Source of the DNA: Agromyces terreus | Lineage (GTDB): Bacteria > Actinomycetota > Actinomycetes > Actinomycetales > Microbacteriaceae | DNA length: 64,000 nucleotides | NCBI RefSeq assembly: GCF_009749465.1 | Contig: NZ_WBIS01000004.1 | Coordinates: 62,001 to 126,000, forward strand | Reading direction: 5' to 3' | In this document: positions 37,319-46,628 of the stretch, one piece after another | Numbering within the stretch: the first letter of the stretch is position 1 | How the letters are laid out: the number at the start of each line of letters is the position of its first letter | The notes under the pieces: model-generated | Told to the model about the DNA's origin: nothing | Seen by the model: the letters and a program-made list of their open reading frames with translations, nothing else | The model's database searches: none | Made by a program: the position numbers and the translations under genes

Positions 37319-38238
37319 TGAGTCTCGTCACACGTCGTACGACGCCCCCCACCGACTCCACCGTCGCGATCGTCGCGCCGAACCACCGCGGCGGTGCTCC
37401 ACGCAAGCGGCCGACGACCGTCGCCGGCATCGCCCTGCGAACGCCCTACTGGGTGCTCACGGCCGCCCTCGCGCTGCTGTTCCTCTACCCGCTCATCTGG
37501 ACCGCGATCTCGTCGGTCAGCCCGCTCGCGGGCACGAACCAGACCGACGGCTGGGGCTTCGGCAACTACGTCACGCTGGCGAACTACCAGGCCGGCATCT
37601 GGGTGTACCTGCTCAACTCGACGTTCGTCTCGCTGCTGACGGTGCTGCTGACGCTCACGATCTCGCTGCTCGGCGGGTACGCGTTCGCGCGGTTCTCCTT
37701 TCCGGGCAAGGACCTGCTGTTCCTCTCGACGCTAGCGATCCTGATGGTGCCGTACGCGACGCTGCTCATCCCGCTCTACGTGCTGCTGAACTCGGTCGGC
37801 CTGTCGAATTCGCTCGTCGGCGTCGCCCTCGTGCTCACCATGTTCCAGTTGCCGTTCTCGATGTTCATGATGCGCATCTCGTTCGAGTCGATTCCGCGTG
37901 AGCTCGACGAGGCGGCGATGGTCGACGGATGCTCCGCCTGGACCGTGCTCTGGCGTGTGCTCGTCCCCGCGGTGAAGCCGGGGCTCATCACGGTCGGCCT
38001 GTTCGCGTTCCTCGCGGCGTGGAACGACTTCATGGCACCGCTCATCCTCATCAACGACTCGAACCGGATGACCCTGCCGCTCGCGATCTCGAACCTCCGC
38101 GGCCAGGTGCAGGGCGTCGTCGACTACGGCGCCACCGAGGCCGGCGTGGTCGTGCTCGCGCTGCCGTGCATCCTGCTCTTCCTGATCCTCCAACGTCACT
38201 ACGTGCGCGGCTTCATGTCGGGCGCCTTCAAGGGATGA
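37318..38238 (+). CDS. CUT1 ABC transporter permease (MalG/UgpE-like)
   Basis: A 306-residue second permease with about six helices and the EAA loop RELDEAAMVDGCSAWTVLWRVLVP. The ATG overlaps the previous stop (TGATG). It ends QRHYVRGFMSGAFKG, the usual C-terminus of this subunit. It forms the channel with the preceding subunit. Its own stop overlaps the start of the GH127 gene by ATGA, so the glycosidase is coupled to transport. Confidence 0.92.
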   Translation: MSLVTRRTTPPTDSTVAIVAPNHRGGAPRKRPTTVAGIALRTPYWVLTAALALLFLYPLIWTAISSVSPLAGTNQTDGWGFGNYVTLANYQAGIWVYLLNSTFVSLLTVLLTLTISLLGGYAFARFSFPGKDLLFLSTLAILMVPYATLLIPLYVLLNSVGLSNSLVGVALVLTMFQLPFSMFMMRISFESIPRELDEAAMVDGCSAWTVLWRVLVPAVKPGLITVGLFAFLAAWNDFMAPLILINDSNRMTLPLAISNLRGQVQGVVDYGATEAGVVVLALPCILLFLILQRHYVRGFMSGAFKG

Positions 38239-40436
38239 CCATGACCTCTTCGCCCACCGCCACCGCTGCGGCCACGACGCATGCCGTGCCCGTCTCGCCG
38301 TCGAGGGGCGCGCTGCGCCCGCTCGGCATCGACGAGGTGCGCATCACCGGCGGCCTCTGGGCCGAGCGCCAACGCGTCAACGGCACCGCGACGCTCGACC
38401 ACATCGAGCACTGGCTCGAGCGCGAGGGATGGCTCGCGAACTACGACCTCGCAGTCGACGGCGGGCTCGCCGAGGGCCGTCGCGGCCGTGAGTTCTCCGA
38501 CTCCGAGGTCTACAAGTACCTCGAGGCGGTCGCCTGGGAGATCGGACGGCTCGAGGCATCCGTCGCCCCCGCCGGTCGAGGAGGCCCGTCAGGGCCGTCT
38601 CGAGACCTGGACCCGGACCACGATCCCGCTGGTCGAGGAGGCCCGCCAGGGCCGTCTCGAGACCTGGACCCGGATCACGATCCCGCTGGTCGAGGAGGCC
38701 CGTCAGGGCCGTCTCGAGACCTGGACCCGGACCACGATCCCGCCGCCCGCGCCGCCGCCCTCGACGCCCGATTCCGGGCGGTCGTCGCCCGCGTCGCGGC
38801 AGCCCAGGAGCCCGACGGGTACCTCAACACGCGCTTCGGCCGCGAGGGCCAGCCGCCGCGCTGGTCGGACCTCGAGTGGGGGCACGAGCTCTACTGCCTG
38901 GGGCACCTGTTCCAGGCGGCGGTAGCCCGCCACCGCACGCTGGCGCGCGGTACGGCCGCGGATGCGGCCGACGGAGCAGGGCCCGCGGCATCCGACCCGC
39001 TCGTCGAGGTGGCGAGGCGTGCGGCCGACCACGTGTGCGAGGTCTTCGGCGAGGGCGGCGACGAACGCATCTGCGGGCACGCCGAGGTCGAGGTGGGCCT
39101 GGTCGAACTCGGTCGCGCGTTGGGGGAACCGCGCTACGTCGAGCAGGCCCGCCTCTTCGTCGAACGTCACGGCCGGGGCACGCTCGCCGACATCGAGTGG
39201 GGTCGCTCCTACTATCAGGACGACGTCGCCGTGCGCGATGCCGAGGCCCTGCGCGGGCACTCGGTGCGGGCGAACTACCTGGCCTCGGGCGCGACGGACG
39301 TCGCGATCGAGACGGGCGACCGCGACCTGTTCGGCGCGCTCGCCGGGCAGTGGTCGCGCACGCTCGAGCGGCGCACGTACGTCACGGGCGGGCAGGGATC
39401 GCACCATCAGGACGAGGCCTTCGGCGAGGACTGGGAGCTGCCGAGCGACCGTGCCTACTCCGAGACGTGCGCGGGCGTGGCATCCGTCATGTTCAGTTGG
39501 CGGCTGCTGCTCGCGACCGGCGACGCCCGTCACGCCGACCTCATCGAGCGCACGCTCTTCAACGTGGTCGAGACGTCGCCGGATGCCTCGGGCACGGCGT
39601 TCTACTATGCGAACACGCTGCACCAGCGCGTGCCGGGAGCGCCCGCCGATCCCGATGTCGTGTCGCCGCGTGCGCACTCGTCGCTGCGCGCGCCGTGGTT
39701 CGACGTCTCGTGCTGCCCGCCGAACACGGCGCGCACGTTCGCGAGCCTCGCCGCGTACCTCGCGACGGCGGATGCCGCGGGCGTGCAGCTGCACCAGTAC
39801 GCGCCGGCCTCGATCCGCACCGTGCTCGACGACGGACAGCCCGTCGCGCTCGACGTCTCGACGGCGTACCCCGCCGACGGCTCGGTGCGTGTGCGGGTGC
39901 TGACGGATGCCTCCGCCCCGTGGCGGCTCTCGCTCCGCGTGCCGGTGTGGGCCGAGGGCGCGACGCTCGTGATCCGCCCGGCCGGCGAGTCGCTCGAGCA
40001 GGTGCAGGATGCCTCGCCCCACGGCCGCGCGGGCGAGGTGTCGTTCGAACGGCGCTGGGCCGCGGGCGACGAGGTCGAACTGCGCCTGCCGATGGCGCCT
40101 CGGTTCACCTCGCCCGATCCCAGGGTCGATGCGGTGCGCGGATGCCTCGTGGTCGAGCGCGGCCCCGAGGTGTTCGCCCTCGAATCGGTCGACCTCGCCG
40201 GAACGCCGCTCGCGGCATCCGACTTCGCCGACCTGCGGGTCGATCCGGGCGTCGCGCCCGCCGCTCGTGCGGACGGCGTGGGCGGCGGCGATGGCGATGG
40301 CGATGGCGACGGCAGTGTGCTCGTGCGCCTCGTCGATGCGCGAACGGATGCCGCTGCCGACGTGCCGCTCGTGCCGTACCACGCGTGGGCCGAGCGCGGC
40401 CCGTCGACGATGCGGGTGTGGATCCCGGCGCGGTAG
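38235..40436 (+). CDS. GH127 beta-L-arabinofuranosidase with a 57-residue repeat insertion
   Basis: A 733-residue intracellular glycoside hydrolase family 127 enzyme without signal peptide. The zinc/catalytic set is visible: ETC (Glu410 and Cys412) and the CC pair Cys493-Cys494 in DVSCCPPNTART, spaced as in Bifidobacterium HypBA1. Other family parts are FSDSEVYKYLEAVAWEIG and QEPDGYLNTRF. Residues 114-170, between these two helices, are three 19-residue copies of a GRGG(P)SGPSRDLDPDHDPA unit, coded by three 57-bp repeats related to the intergenic palindromic element. The enzyme should release L-arabinose from imported oligosaccharides. The ATG at 38235 overlaps the permease stop; a second ATG two codons on is possible. 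Confidence 0.93.
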   Translation: MTMTSSPTATAAATTHAVPVSPSRGALRPLGIDEVRITGGLWAERQRVNGTATLDHIEHWLEREGWLANYDLAVDGGLAEGRRGREFSDSEVYKYLEAVAWEIGRLEASVAPAGRGGPSGPSRDLDPDHDPAGRGGPPGPSRDLDPDHDPAGRGGPSGPSRDLDPDHDPAARAAALDARFRAVVARVAAAQEPDGYLNTRFGREGQPPRWSDLEWGHELYCLGHLFQAAVARHRTLARGTAADAADGAGPAASDPLVEVARRAADHVCEVFGEGGDERICGHAEVEVGLVELGRALGEPRYVEQARLFVERHGRGTLADIEWGRSYYQDDVAVRDAEALRGHSVRANYLASGATDVAIETGDRDLFGALAGQWSRTLERRTYVTGGQGSHHQDEAFGEDWELPSDRAYSETCAGVASVMFSWRLLLATGDARHADLIERTLFNVVETSPDASGTAFYYANTLHQRVPGAPADPDVVSPRAHSSLRAPWFDVSCCPPNTARTFASLAAYLATADAAGVQLHQYAPASIRTVLDDGQPVALDVSTAYPADGSVRVRVLTDASAPWRLSLRVPVWAEGATLVIRPAGESLEQVQDASPHGRAGEVSFERRWAAGDEVELRLPMAPRFTSPDPRVDAVRGCLVVERGPEVFALESVDLAGTPLAASDFADLRVDPGVAPAARADGVGGGDGDGDGDGSVLVRLVDARTDAAADVPLVPYHAWAERGPSTMRVWIPAR
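38574..38744. repeat. three 57-bp in-frame tandem repeats inside the GH127 gene
   Basis: Copies start at 38574, 38631 and 38688, and differ by few bases. Each begins GGTCGAGGAGGCCC and has GTCTCGAGACC 24 bases later, so it contains one arm of the dispersed palindromic element followed by a 23-base tail. The 57-bp period is 19 codons, which preserves the frame. Confidence 0.92.
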
Positions 40437-40478
40437 GCGGTCGACGCGGCTGCACGTCGGATCAGCCACGTCGTCGAT

Positions 40479-41579
40479 TCAGAGCCTCGGCGGAGCCACC
40501 GATTCCCGCTCGATGAGCCGCTGGTCGAGCACCTTCGTGACGAACGGTCCCCCGTCACCGCGGATGCGCCGGACCAGGAGCCGAGCAGCTTCGGCACCGA
40601 TCTCATGGATCGGCTGAGACATGACGGTGATCGACGGTGTCGTGAGCCCGGTCCAGTCGGCGTCGTCGAATGCGACGAGCGAGAGGTCCTCGGGGATGCG
40701 GAGGCCGACGCTGCGAGCCGCGCGGAACACCGCGAGGGCGATGCGCGAATCCGACGCGACGACAGCGGTCGCGGCATCCGGTCCCGTGATCAGTTCGACC
40801 GCGGCGCGCTCGACGCCGTCGGCACGTGCGTTCAGGCGCACCCATGCCTCCGGACGAGGGATGCCGGCCTCGGCCAGGGTGGTCGTGAATCCCGCGACGC
40901 GCTCTGCGACCGAAGACGACCCCAGCACTTCGCCGGAGCGATAGCCGTCGGTGTGAAGGAGCGTTGAGATGAAGGCGATACGTCGATGTCCGGCCGATGT
41001 GAGCAGCCCGGTGAGTTTCCTGGCTCCGGTGCGGTTCGCAGCGATGACCGCGTCGGCCTCGATGCCTTCGGCGACGCGATCGAAGAGGACGAGTGGGCGA
41101 CCGGCGTCGACGATCGTGCGCAAGTTGCGGATATCGACCGAGGATGCCGGGGCGACGAGCAGCCCGTCGACACGTTTGGCGAGTTGGACGCCGATCGCCT
41201 TCGCCTCGGACTCGGTCTCCTCGTCGGAGTTCGAGAGGATGAGATCGAAGCCTGCCGTGTCGGCGATGTCGGCCGCGCCCCGAGTCGCCTGAGCGAAGAA
41301 CGGGTTCTCGATATCGCCGACCACGATGCCGATGGTGTTCGAGCGACCGGTGGTCATCGTGCGGGCGAGGGCGTTCGCGCGGTATCCGAGTTCCTCGGCT
41401 GCGCGCTGCACTCGTTCCCGCACGGAATCGCTGACCGCGCCGTAGTCGCCGAGTGCTCGAGCCGCGGTCGCCTTCGACACTCGGGCGGCTGCCGCGACAT
41501 CGCTCACGGTCACCTCACGTCGGCCGTTGCCGTTGCCGTGAGTGTTGCTGCTCGCATGCTCGGATCCGTGCTCGCCCAC
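40479..41579 (-). CDS. LacI-family regulator of the amino-acid-ABC/oxidase operon
   Basis: A 366-residue repressor. Its helix-turn-helix reads [25 protein letters not shown], followed by [30 protein letters not shown] and an effector domain ([22 protein letters not shown]). I chose GTG 41579, which has GGAGGG 4 bases before it; the frame is open to a GTG at 41633, which would bring the start almost onto the operator. It is divergent from the binding-protein gene at 41713 and close in sequence to the LacI gene at 55004. It likely represses the operon through the TTGAGACCGGTCTCAA sites. Confidence 0.88.
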   Translation of the reverse strand: MGEHGSEHASSNTHGNGNGRREVTVSDVAAAARVSKATAARALGDYGAVSDSVRERVQRAAEELGYRANALARTMTTGRSNTIGIVVGDIENPFFAQATRGAADIADTAGFDLILSNSDEETESEAKAIGVQLAKRVDGLLVAPASSVDIRNLRTIVDAGRPLVLFDRVAEGIEADAVIAANRTGARKLTGLLTSAGHRRIAFISTLLHTDGYRSGEVLGSSSVAERVAGFTTTLAEAGIPRPEAWVRLNARADGVERAAVELITGPDAATAVVASDSRIALAVFRAARSVGLRIPEDLSLVAFDDADWTGLTTPSITVMSQPIHEIGAEAARLLVRRIRGDGGPFVTKVLDQRLIERESVAPPRL

Positions 41580-41643
41580 ATCGCCCTCCGAAGACTGGTG
41601 CTTGACGCGACGTGATTCGTCGCGTACGGTCACTCAAAACGAA

Positions 41644-41684
41644 TTGAGACCGGTCTCAACATACGCGATTGAGACCGGTCTCAA
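41644..41684. promoter_or_regulatory. pair of identical LacI operators TTGAGACCGGTCTCAA
   Basis: Two copies of the same perfect 16-bp palindrome at 41644-41659 and 41669-41684, spaced 25 bp centre to centre. They lie between the divergent LacI gene and the ABC operon. The CCGG centre is usual for LacI-family operators. The pair would allow cooperative binding across the promoter. Confidence 0.85.
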
Positions 41685-41712
41685 CAAGACCGGATCCAAC
41701 GAGAGGACCATC

Positions 41713-42585
41713 GTGAACGTCCGCACCACCATCCGCAGTGTCGTCGTGGCCGCCGCTGCTGCGGCATCCATCGTCGCGCTCGCCGCCTGCTCCTCGGGAG
41801 CAGCCAGTTCGTCGGGCGAAACCGAGGAGAACGTCTACGGTCTGATCACGCCCGGGCAGATCCGCGTCGCGAGTCTCGGCGACGCGAAACCCTACACCTT
41901 CACCGACGAGTCGGGTGAGTTCACCGGGTTCGACGTCGAACTCTTCGAAGACGTCGCAGGGCGCATCGGCATCGAAGACGTCGTCTTCACCGGGCAGGAC
42001 TTCTCCGGGCTGCTCTCGGCGGTCGCGAACGGTCAGTTCGACGTGGGCGTCGCCGCCATCGGCATCACCGAAGAGCGCGAGCAGACCGTCGACTTCTCCG
42101 ATGGATATCTCGCCGGATATCTCACCGTGATGTCGAGCCCCGAAGCCGCGATCTCTGACGTCGACGACCTCGCAGGGAAGCGTCTCGGCGTCGTGCAGGG
42201 CACGCTTCAGGAGGCATACGCCGTGAAGAACTTCACGGAGACCGAACTGGTGCGCTTCCCGGACAACAACGCCGCAATCTCGGCCGTCAACAGCGGTAGC
42301 ATCGATGCCCACTTCCTCGACTACGAGGCCGCTAAGCAGTACGCCGAGCAGTTCGGTCTCGAGAACGCGATCGACATCCCCTCGTTCGACGCGCCGGCGG
42401 GGTTCGCGATCGCGAAGGGCAAGCCAGAGTTCCAGGCCGCGCTGAACGAAGCGCTGCATGCCGCAATGGAGGACGGCACCTGGAAGGAGCTCTACGAGAA
42501 GTGGTTCCCCGGCTCGCCGATGCCGGACCAGTACCTGCCCTCGGCCGAGCAGACCGAGGCGCCTGCGGAGACCGAGTCCGAATAG
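41713..42585 (+). CDS. amino-acid-type ABC transporter binding lipoprotein (family 3)
   Basis: A 290-residue protein from GTG 41713 with GAGAGGA upstream. The signal peptide ends LAAC-SSGA (Cys26). The mature part is a family 3 solute-binding protein: [67 protein letters not shown] and [16 protein letters not shown]. Family 3 proteins bind amino acids, opines and glycated amino acids. The later genes of the operon (dehydrogenase, FAD oxidase) point to a modified amino acid as ligand. A perfect hairpin follows the stop. Confidence 0.92.
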   Translation: MNVRTTIRSVVVAAAAAASIVALAACSSGAASSSGETEENVYGLITPGQIRVASLGDAKPYTFTDESGEFTGFDVELFEDVAGRIGIEDVVFTGQDFSGLLSAVANGQFDVGVAAIGITEEREQTVDFSDGYLAGYLTVMSSPEAAISDVDDLAGKRLGVVQGTLQEAYAVKNFTETELVRFPDNNAAISAVNSGSIDAHFLDYEAAKQYAEQFGLENAIDIPSFDAPAGFAIAKGKPEFQAALNEALHAAMEDGTWKELYEKWFPGSPMPDQYLPSAEQTEAPAETESE

Positions 42586-42589
42586 CGCA

Positions 42590-42632
42590 CTGAGCGAGGG
42601 CGGACGGGATGTTCCGACCCGCCCTCGCTCAG
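42590..42632 (+). terminator. hairpin between binding-protein and permease genes
   Basis: Perfect 14-bp arms CTGAGCGAGGGCGG / CCGCCCTCGCTCAG around a 15-base loop, five bases after the SBP stop. There is no T tract. It may be an mRNA-stabilising or partial-termination element that keeps binding protein in excess over permease. Confidence 0.7.
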
Positions 42633-42669
42633 CCGCGGTGCACCCACAACGACAGGACCAGGAACTGAC

Positions 42670-43464
42670 ATGGACTGGCTCGACAACATCATCAAGACGT
42701 TCTTCGATTTCGACGCGATGTGGCAGGTCTTCCCGCAACTGCTCGGCGTCGGCCTCGTGAACACGCTCGTGATCTCGATCTGGGCGACGGTCATCGGAAT
42801 CGTGCTCGGCATGGTCATCGCGATCATGGGAATCTCCAAGACGAGGTGGTTGCGCATTCCCGCCAGGGTGTACACCGACATCTTCCGCGGCTTGCCGGCG
42901 ATCCTCACCATCTTGCTCATCGGTCAGGGTTTCGCTCGGTTCAGTCAGCAGCTGTTCGGCCCATCGCCGTACCCCCTCGGCATCCTCGCGCTCAGTCTCA
43001 TCGCTTCCGCATACATGGGAGAGATCTTCCGCGCCGGCATCCAGAGCGTCGAACGTGGCCAGCTCGAGGCCTGTCGTGCGCTCGGTATGAGCTACGGCTC
43101 GGCGATGCGGCTGGTGGTGGTGCCACAGGGCGTACGTCGCGTGCTGCCGGCACTGGTGAACCAGTTCATCGCGATCGTGAAGGACTCGAGCCTCGTCTAC
43201 TTCCTCGGGCTGCTTGTATCCGAGCGCGAACTGTTCCGTGTCGGCCAGGACGCAGCTGTGCTGACGGGCAACCTCTCGCCGCTGGTGATGGCCGGACTCT
43301 TCTACCTCGTCATCACCGTGCCGTTGACCCACCTCGTGAACTACTTCGACAACCGGTTCCGGACCGGTAGACGAAAGGCTACTCCGCCGAAGTCCGGACT
43401 CGACGAGGTCGAGGAGCAGAACCAGAACTCCACGACCGCGATGACCTACGGGAGCAACACATGA
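42670..43464 (+). CDS. amino-acid ABC transporter permease (PAAT/HisM type)
   Basis: A 264-residue membrane protein with about five helices. The N-terminal part has [36 protein letters not shown] and the typical [23 protein letters not shown]. The EAA-loop segment is [38 protein letters not shown]. Such PAAT permeases act as homodimers, so one gene suffices. It overlaps the ATPase gene by ATGA. The C-terminal 25 residues are hydrophilic. Confidence 0.92.
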   Translation: MDWLDNIIKTFFDFDAMWQVFPQLLGVGLVNTLVISIWATVIGIVLGMVIAIMGISKTRWLRIPARVYTDIFRGLPAILTILLIGQGFARFSQQLFGPSPYPLGILALSLIASAYMGEIFRAGIQSVERGQLEACRALGMSYGSAMRLVVVPQGVRRVLPALVNQFIAIVKDSSLVYFLGLLVSERELFRVGQDAAVLTGNLSPLVMAGLFYLVITVPLTHLVNYFDNRFRTGRRKATPPKSGLDEVEEQNQNSTTAMTYGSNT

Positions 43465-44231
43465 CGTACACCTCGCCTGTGCCTGTCACCGACGGCCACT
43501 TCTACGAAGGCTCGAGTCTCGAACTTCAGGGTCTCACCATGGCCTACGGCGACATCGAAGTCCTGAAGGACGTCTCGCTCACCGTGGCGCCCGGAACCAC
43601 GACCTGCATCATCGGCCCGTCGGGATCGGGCAAGTCCACGCTCCTGCGCGGTGTGAACCGGCTGCACGAGCCGAAGTCCGGCTCGGTGCGACTCGCCGAT
43701 GACGATGCGCTCGCCCTGAAACCCGATGTGCTGCGCCGTCGAATCGGCCTCGTCTTCCAGCACTTCAATCTCTTCCCGGACCACACCGCGCTCGACAATG
43801 TCGCGCTCGCGCTGCGCAACGTCAAGGGAATGTCGAAGAAGGAAGCGGCCCGTGTCGCCGCCGCTCGCCTCGATGAGGTGGGCCTCGCCGAGCGCGCCGA
43901 CCACCGGCCGCGCGACCTGTCTGGCGGCCAGCAGCAACGCGTGGCGATCGCCCGTGCCCTCGCGATGGATCCCGAGGTCATGATGTTCGATGAGGCGACG
44001 AGCGCACTCGACCCCGAGCTCGTCAAGGGGGTGCTGAACCTCATGGCGAACCTCGCGCAGCGGGGCATGACGATGCTCGTCGTCACGCACGAGATGGGTT
44101 TCGCGAGGAAGGTGGCAGATCAAGTCGTCTTCATGGATGAGGGCCGTGTCGTCGAGGCGGGGACCCCCGACCAGATCTTCGACCACCCCGAGAGCCCACG
44201 ACTGCGGCGATTCCTCTCGGAGGTGCTCTGA
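43461..44231 (+). CDS. amino-acid ABC transporter ATP-binding protein (GlnQ/HisP type)
   Basis: A 256-residue ABC ATPase: Walker [15 protein letters not shown]-loop [13 protein letters not shown], signature [15 protein letters not shown], Walker [15 protein letters not shown] and the H-loop VVTHEMGF. The QHFNLFPHxT pattern marks the polar amino-acid group. With the preceding two genes it completes a full importer. It overlaps the next gene by one base (TGATG). It is the only ABC ATPase of an importer in the window, but its family makes it unlikely to serve the two CUT1 systems. Confidence 0.95.
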   Translation: MTYTSPVPVTDGHFYEGSSLELQGLTMAYGDIEVLKDVSLTVAPGTTTCIIGPSGSGKSTLLRGVNRLHEPKSGSVRLADDDALALKPDVLRRRIGLVFQHFNLFPDHTALDNVALALRNVKGMSKKEAARVAAARLDEVGLAERADHRPRDLSGGQQQRVAIARALAMDPEVMMFDEATSALDPELVKGVLNLMANLAQRGMTMLVVTHEMGFARKVADQVVFMDEGRVVEAGTPDQIFDHPESPRLRRFLSEVL

Positions 44232-45325
44232 TGACGGATGCTTCGAGCCGAACGGTTGCCGCGGCTGAGAGCCGCGCACCCGCGTCACCGCCGATCCGCA
44301 CGGCCGTCATCGGCTTCGGCACGTCGGGACGGGTGTTCCATGCCCCGTTCTTGGACGCTGACCCCGCCTACACGCTCGACGTCATCGTCACCGCGGACTC
44401 CGCGCGCCGGGCGGCCGCGCTGGCGAGGCATCCGGGGGTCGAAGTGCTCGCGAGCGTCGGCGAGCTGTGGACCGTCGCCGACCGACTCGACCTCGTGGTC
44501 ATCGGCTCGCCGAGCGGCACGCATGCGTCGCTGGCCGCCACGGCGCTCGAGGCCGGACTCGATGTGGTCGTCGACAAGCCGTTCGCGGTCCGCGCCGACG
44601 AGGGCCGCGAGCTCATTTCGCTCGCCGAACGGCTCGGACGCACGCTCACCGTGTTCCAGAACCGCCGATGGGACGGCGACTTCCGCACCCTGCGGCGACT
44701 CGTCGAGTCCGGTGATCTCGGTCAGGTCCGGCGGTTCGAGTCACGGTTCGAGTGGTGGCAGCCGGAGCCGTCCGCTTCGTGGAAGACCGCAGCCACCGCC
44801 GCCGAGGGCGGCGGCATCCTCTACGACCTGGGCACGCATCTCATCGATCAGGCGATCCAGCTGTTCGGGCCGGTTGCGGAGCTCACCGCCGAGGTCGACC
44901 GACGTCGCGATGCCGCCGCGGCTGACGACGACGTCTTCCTCGCTCTCCGCCACGACTCCGGCGTGCGTTCTCACCTCTGGATGAGTGCGATCGCCCCACA
45001 GTCCGGACCGCGGTTCCACGTGCTCGGCTCGCGTGCCGGCTACACGAGCTGGGGCCTGGATGGTCAGGAGCCGGCGCTCATCGCGGGCGCCCTGCCCGGC
45101 GATCGCGGATTCGGCGAGACACCGGAGGCGCGCTGGGGCGTGCTCGGCGTCGACGGGGAGGCTCGCCCTCTACCGATGGAGCGCGGCGACTACGGCGAGT
45201 TCTATCGGCTGCTCGCATCGGCGATCCACGGTGAAGGGCCGCTGCCGGTAGATCCGGCCGATGCTGTCGCCGTGCTCGAGCTCATCGAGCGCGCACACAA
45301 ATCGAGAACACGAGAAGGACACTGA
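44231..45325 (+). CDS. Gfo/Idh/MocA-family NAD(P)-dependent dehydrogenase
   Basis: A 364-residue oxidoreductase. The N-terminal Rossmann fold has AVIGFGTSGRVFHAPFL and VVIGSPSGTHASLAATALEAGLDVVVDKPFAV, where DKP is the usual EKP motif with the catalytic lysine. The C-terminal part has GGGILYDLGTHLIDQAIQLFG with the catalytic-site Asp/His pair. It is close to scyllo-inositol-dehydrogenase-like proteins (IolW/YvaA group). It would oxidise or reduce a sugar hydroxyl or keto group. Coupled to the transporter by a one-base overlap, it may act on the sugar moiety of the imported compound, for example reducing glucosone released by the next gene product (inference). Confidence 0.88.
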   Translation: MTDASSRTVAAAESRAPASPPIRTAVIGFGTSGRVFHAPFLDADPAYTLDVIVTADSARRAAALARHPGVEVLASVGELWTVADRLDLVVIGSPSGTHASLAATALEAGLDVVVDKPFAVRADEGRELISLAERLGRTLTVFQNRRWDGDFRTLRRLVESGDLGQVRRFESRFEWWQPEPSASWKTAATAAEGGGILYDLGTHLIDQAIQLFGPVAELTAEVDRRRDAAAADDDVFLALRHDSGVRSHLWMSAIAPQSGPRFHVLGSRAGYTSWGLDGQEPALIAGALPGDRGFGETPEARWGVLGVDGEARPLPMERGDYGEFYRLLASAIHGEGPLPVDPADAVAVLELIERAHKSRTREGH

Positions 45326-45327
45326 AC

Positions 45328-46503
45328 ATGACTGGAACCGAATCGAAGCACGTCGTCGTCATCGGTGGCGGCATCCTCGGAGCATCGACTGCCGCGCATC
45401 TCGCGAGAGGAGGCGCGGAGGTGACGCTGGCCACCGGCGGAGTGCTGGCAGATGGCGCTTCCGGTCGTTCGATCGCCTGGCTGAACTCGTCGGGCGACCG
45501 CTCGGCCGAGTACCACTACCTGCGCCTGCTGGCGCTCGATCGCTACCGCACGTGGGCTGAACGTCATCCCGAGAGCCGCACCTATCTGCGTTTCGACGGC
45601 GCCATGAAGTGGGCCGGCGATGGCGAGAGCTACCGCGAGACGTACGCATTCGAGCGGGCGAACGGGTATGACGCGGTGTGGGTCGAACCCGCCGATGTGG
45701 CAAGGTTCGCGCCTGACGTCGATGTTTCCGCAGTTGCCGCGGAGGGCGCGATATTCAACCCTGGTGAAGGCTGGGTCAGTCTGCCCGATCTCATTGCCGC
45801 CCTGGTCGAAGAGGCACGTACGAATGGCGCTCGTGTTCTCGAGCACGCTGGCGACGTGCGTGTCGACGTGCGGGACGGCGTCGCGGTCGGAGCCGTCTTG
45901 GGCGACGGCACAAGGCTGGCGGCTGATGAGGTCGTGCTCGCGACCGGACCTGCGGTGCCGGGGCAGCTCGCCGATTTGGGTGTAACGATTCCGGATGCGA
46001 CGCCGGCCGCATTCGTTCTGTTCACCGACCCGGCGCCCGTCGAGGTGACCACCGTATTGAACACGCCGCGCGTCGCCGTGAGGCCGACACCCGACGGCCG
46101 GCTCGTGCTCGACGCAGACTGGGCGGAGCAGTCGGTCGTCGTAGGTGACGACGGTTCGCTCACCGTGCCCGAAACCTCAGTGCGAGGCCTGCTCGACGAG
46201 GCGTCGAGGGTGCTCGCCGGCAACCCGCAGCTGACGGCAGATCGTGTCGGCGCCGGGCTGAAGCCGATCCCGGGCGATGGCGACCCGGTCGTCGGTCCGG
46301 TTCCGTCGATCGAGGGATTGTCCACGCTCTTCACGCATTCCGGCGCGACGCTGGGGCTGATCTTGGGCGAACTGCTCGCCGAGGAGATCATCACCGGTCG
46401 TCCGTCGCCGGTGCTCGCCTCGTTCCGTCCGGAACGGTTCAGCATCGAAGTACTGCCCGACGCCGTCGGGACGGGGGCCTGGGCGCCCGTGCTGCAAAAG
46501 TAG
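45328..46503 (+). CDS. DAO-family FAD-dependent oxidoreductase (candidate amadoriase or amino-acid oxidase)
   Basis: A 391-residue flavoprotein. The FAD-binding motif VVVIGGGILGASTAAHLARGG is at the N-terminus. A second DAO motif ADEVVLATGPAVPGQ lies near 205, and a C-terminal RVGAGLKPIPGDGDPVVGPVP...FTHSGATLGLILGELLAEEI closes the fold, as in D-amino-acid-oxidase/MSOX/fructosyl-amino-acid-oxidase relatives. It begins 3 bases after the dehydrogenase stop and is the last gene of the operon. Because the rest of the locus resembles fructosamine catabolism, oxidation of the C-N bond of a glycated amino acid is proposed; a plain secondary-amine or D-amino-acid oxidase remains possible. Confidence 0.85.
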   Translation: MTGTESKHVVVIGGGILGASTAAHLARGGAEVTLATGGVLADGASGRSIAWLNSSGDRSAEYHYLRLLALDRYRTWAERHPESRTYLRFDGAMKWAGDGESYRETYAFERANGYDAVWVEPADVARFAPDVDVSAVAAEGAIFNPGEGWVSLPDLIAALVEEARTNGARVLEHAGDVRVDVRDGVAVGAVLGDGTRLAADEVVLATGPAVPGQLADLGVTIPDATPAAFVLFTDPAPVEVTTVLNTPRVAVRPTPDGRLVLDADWAEQSVVVGDDGSLTVPETSVRGLLDEASRVLAGNPQLTADRVGAGLKPIPGDGDPVVGPVPSIEGLSTLFTHSGATLGLILGELLAEEIITGRPSPVLASFRPERFSIEVLPDAVGTGAWAPVLQK

Positions 46504-46628
46504 CGCGCGTCGTGGTCGCGGCACTTCGGAGTCCCTGCCGACTATCGTCCTCTTCTTACGGCTCGAACGCGCATTGAGCCGGGAAGACGTCGATGGCACG
46601 GGTTCTCGTCGCGTCTCGTGGTGTGGCG

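Noticed and set aside
41580..41633. Longer start (GTG 41633) for the LacI gene
   Set aside because: It would end 10 bases from the first operator and has no ribosome site; GTG 41579 has GGAGGG. The choice remains uncertain.
43461..44231. This ATPase as the missing energy subunit of the two CUT1 importers
   Set aside because: Its motifs and operon belong to the polar amino-acid group, and CUT1 ATPases carry a C-terminal regulatory domain that this 256-residue protein lacks.
46504..46628. Terminator between the convergent oxidase and kinase 1 genes
   Set aside because: No stem of useful length was found by eye in the 125-base gap.
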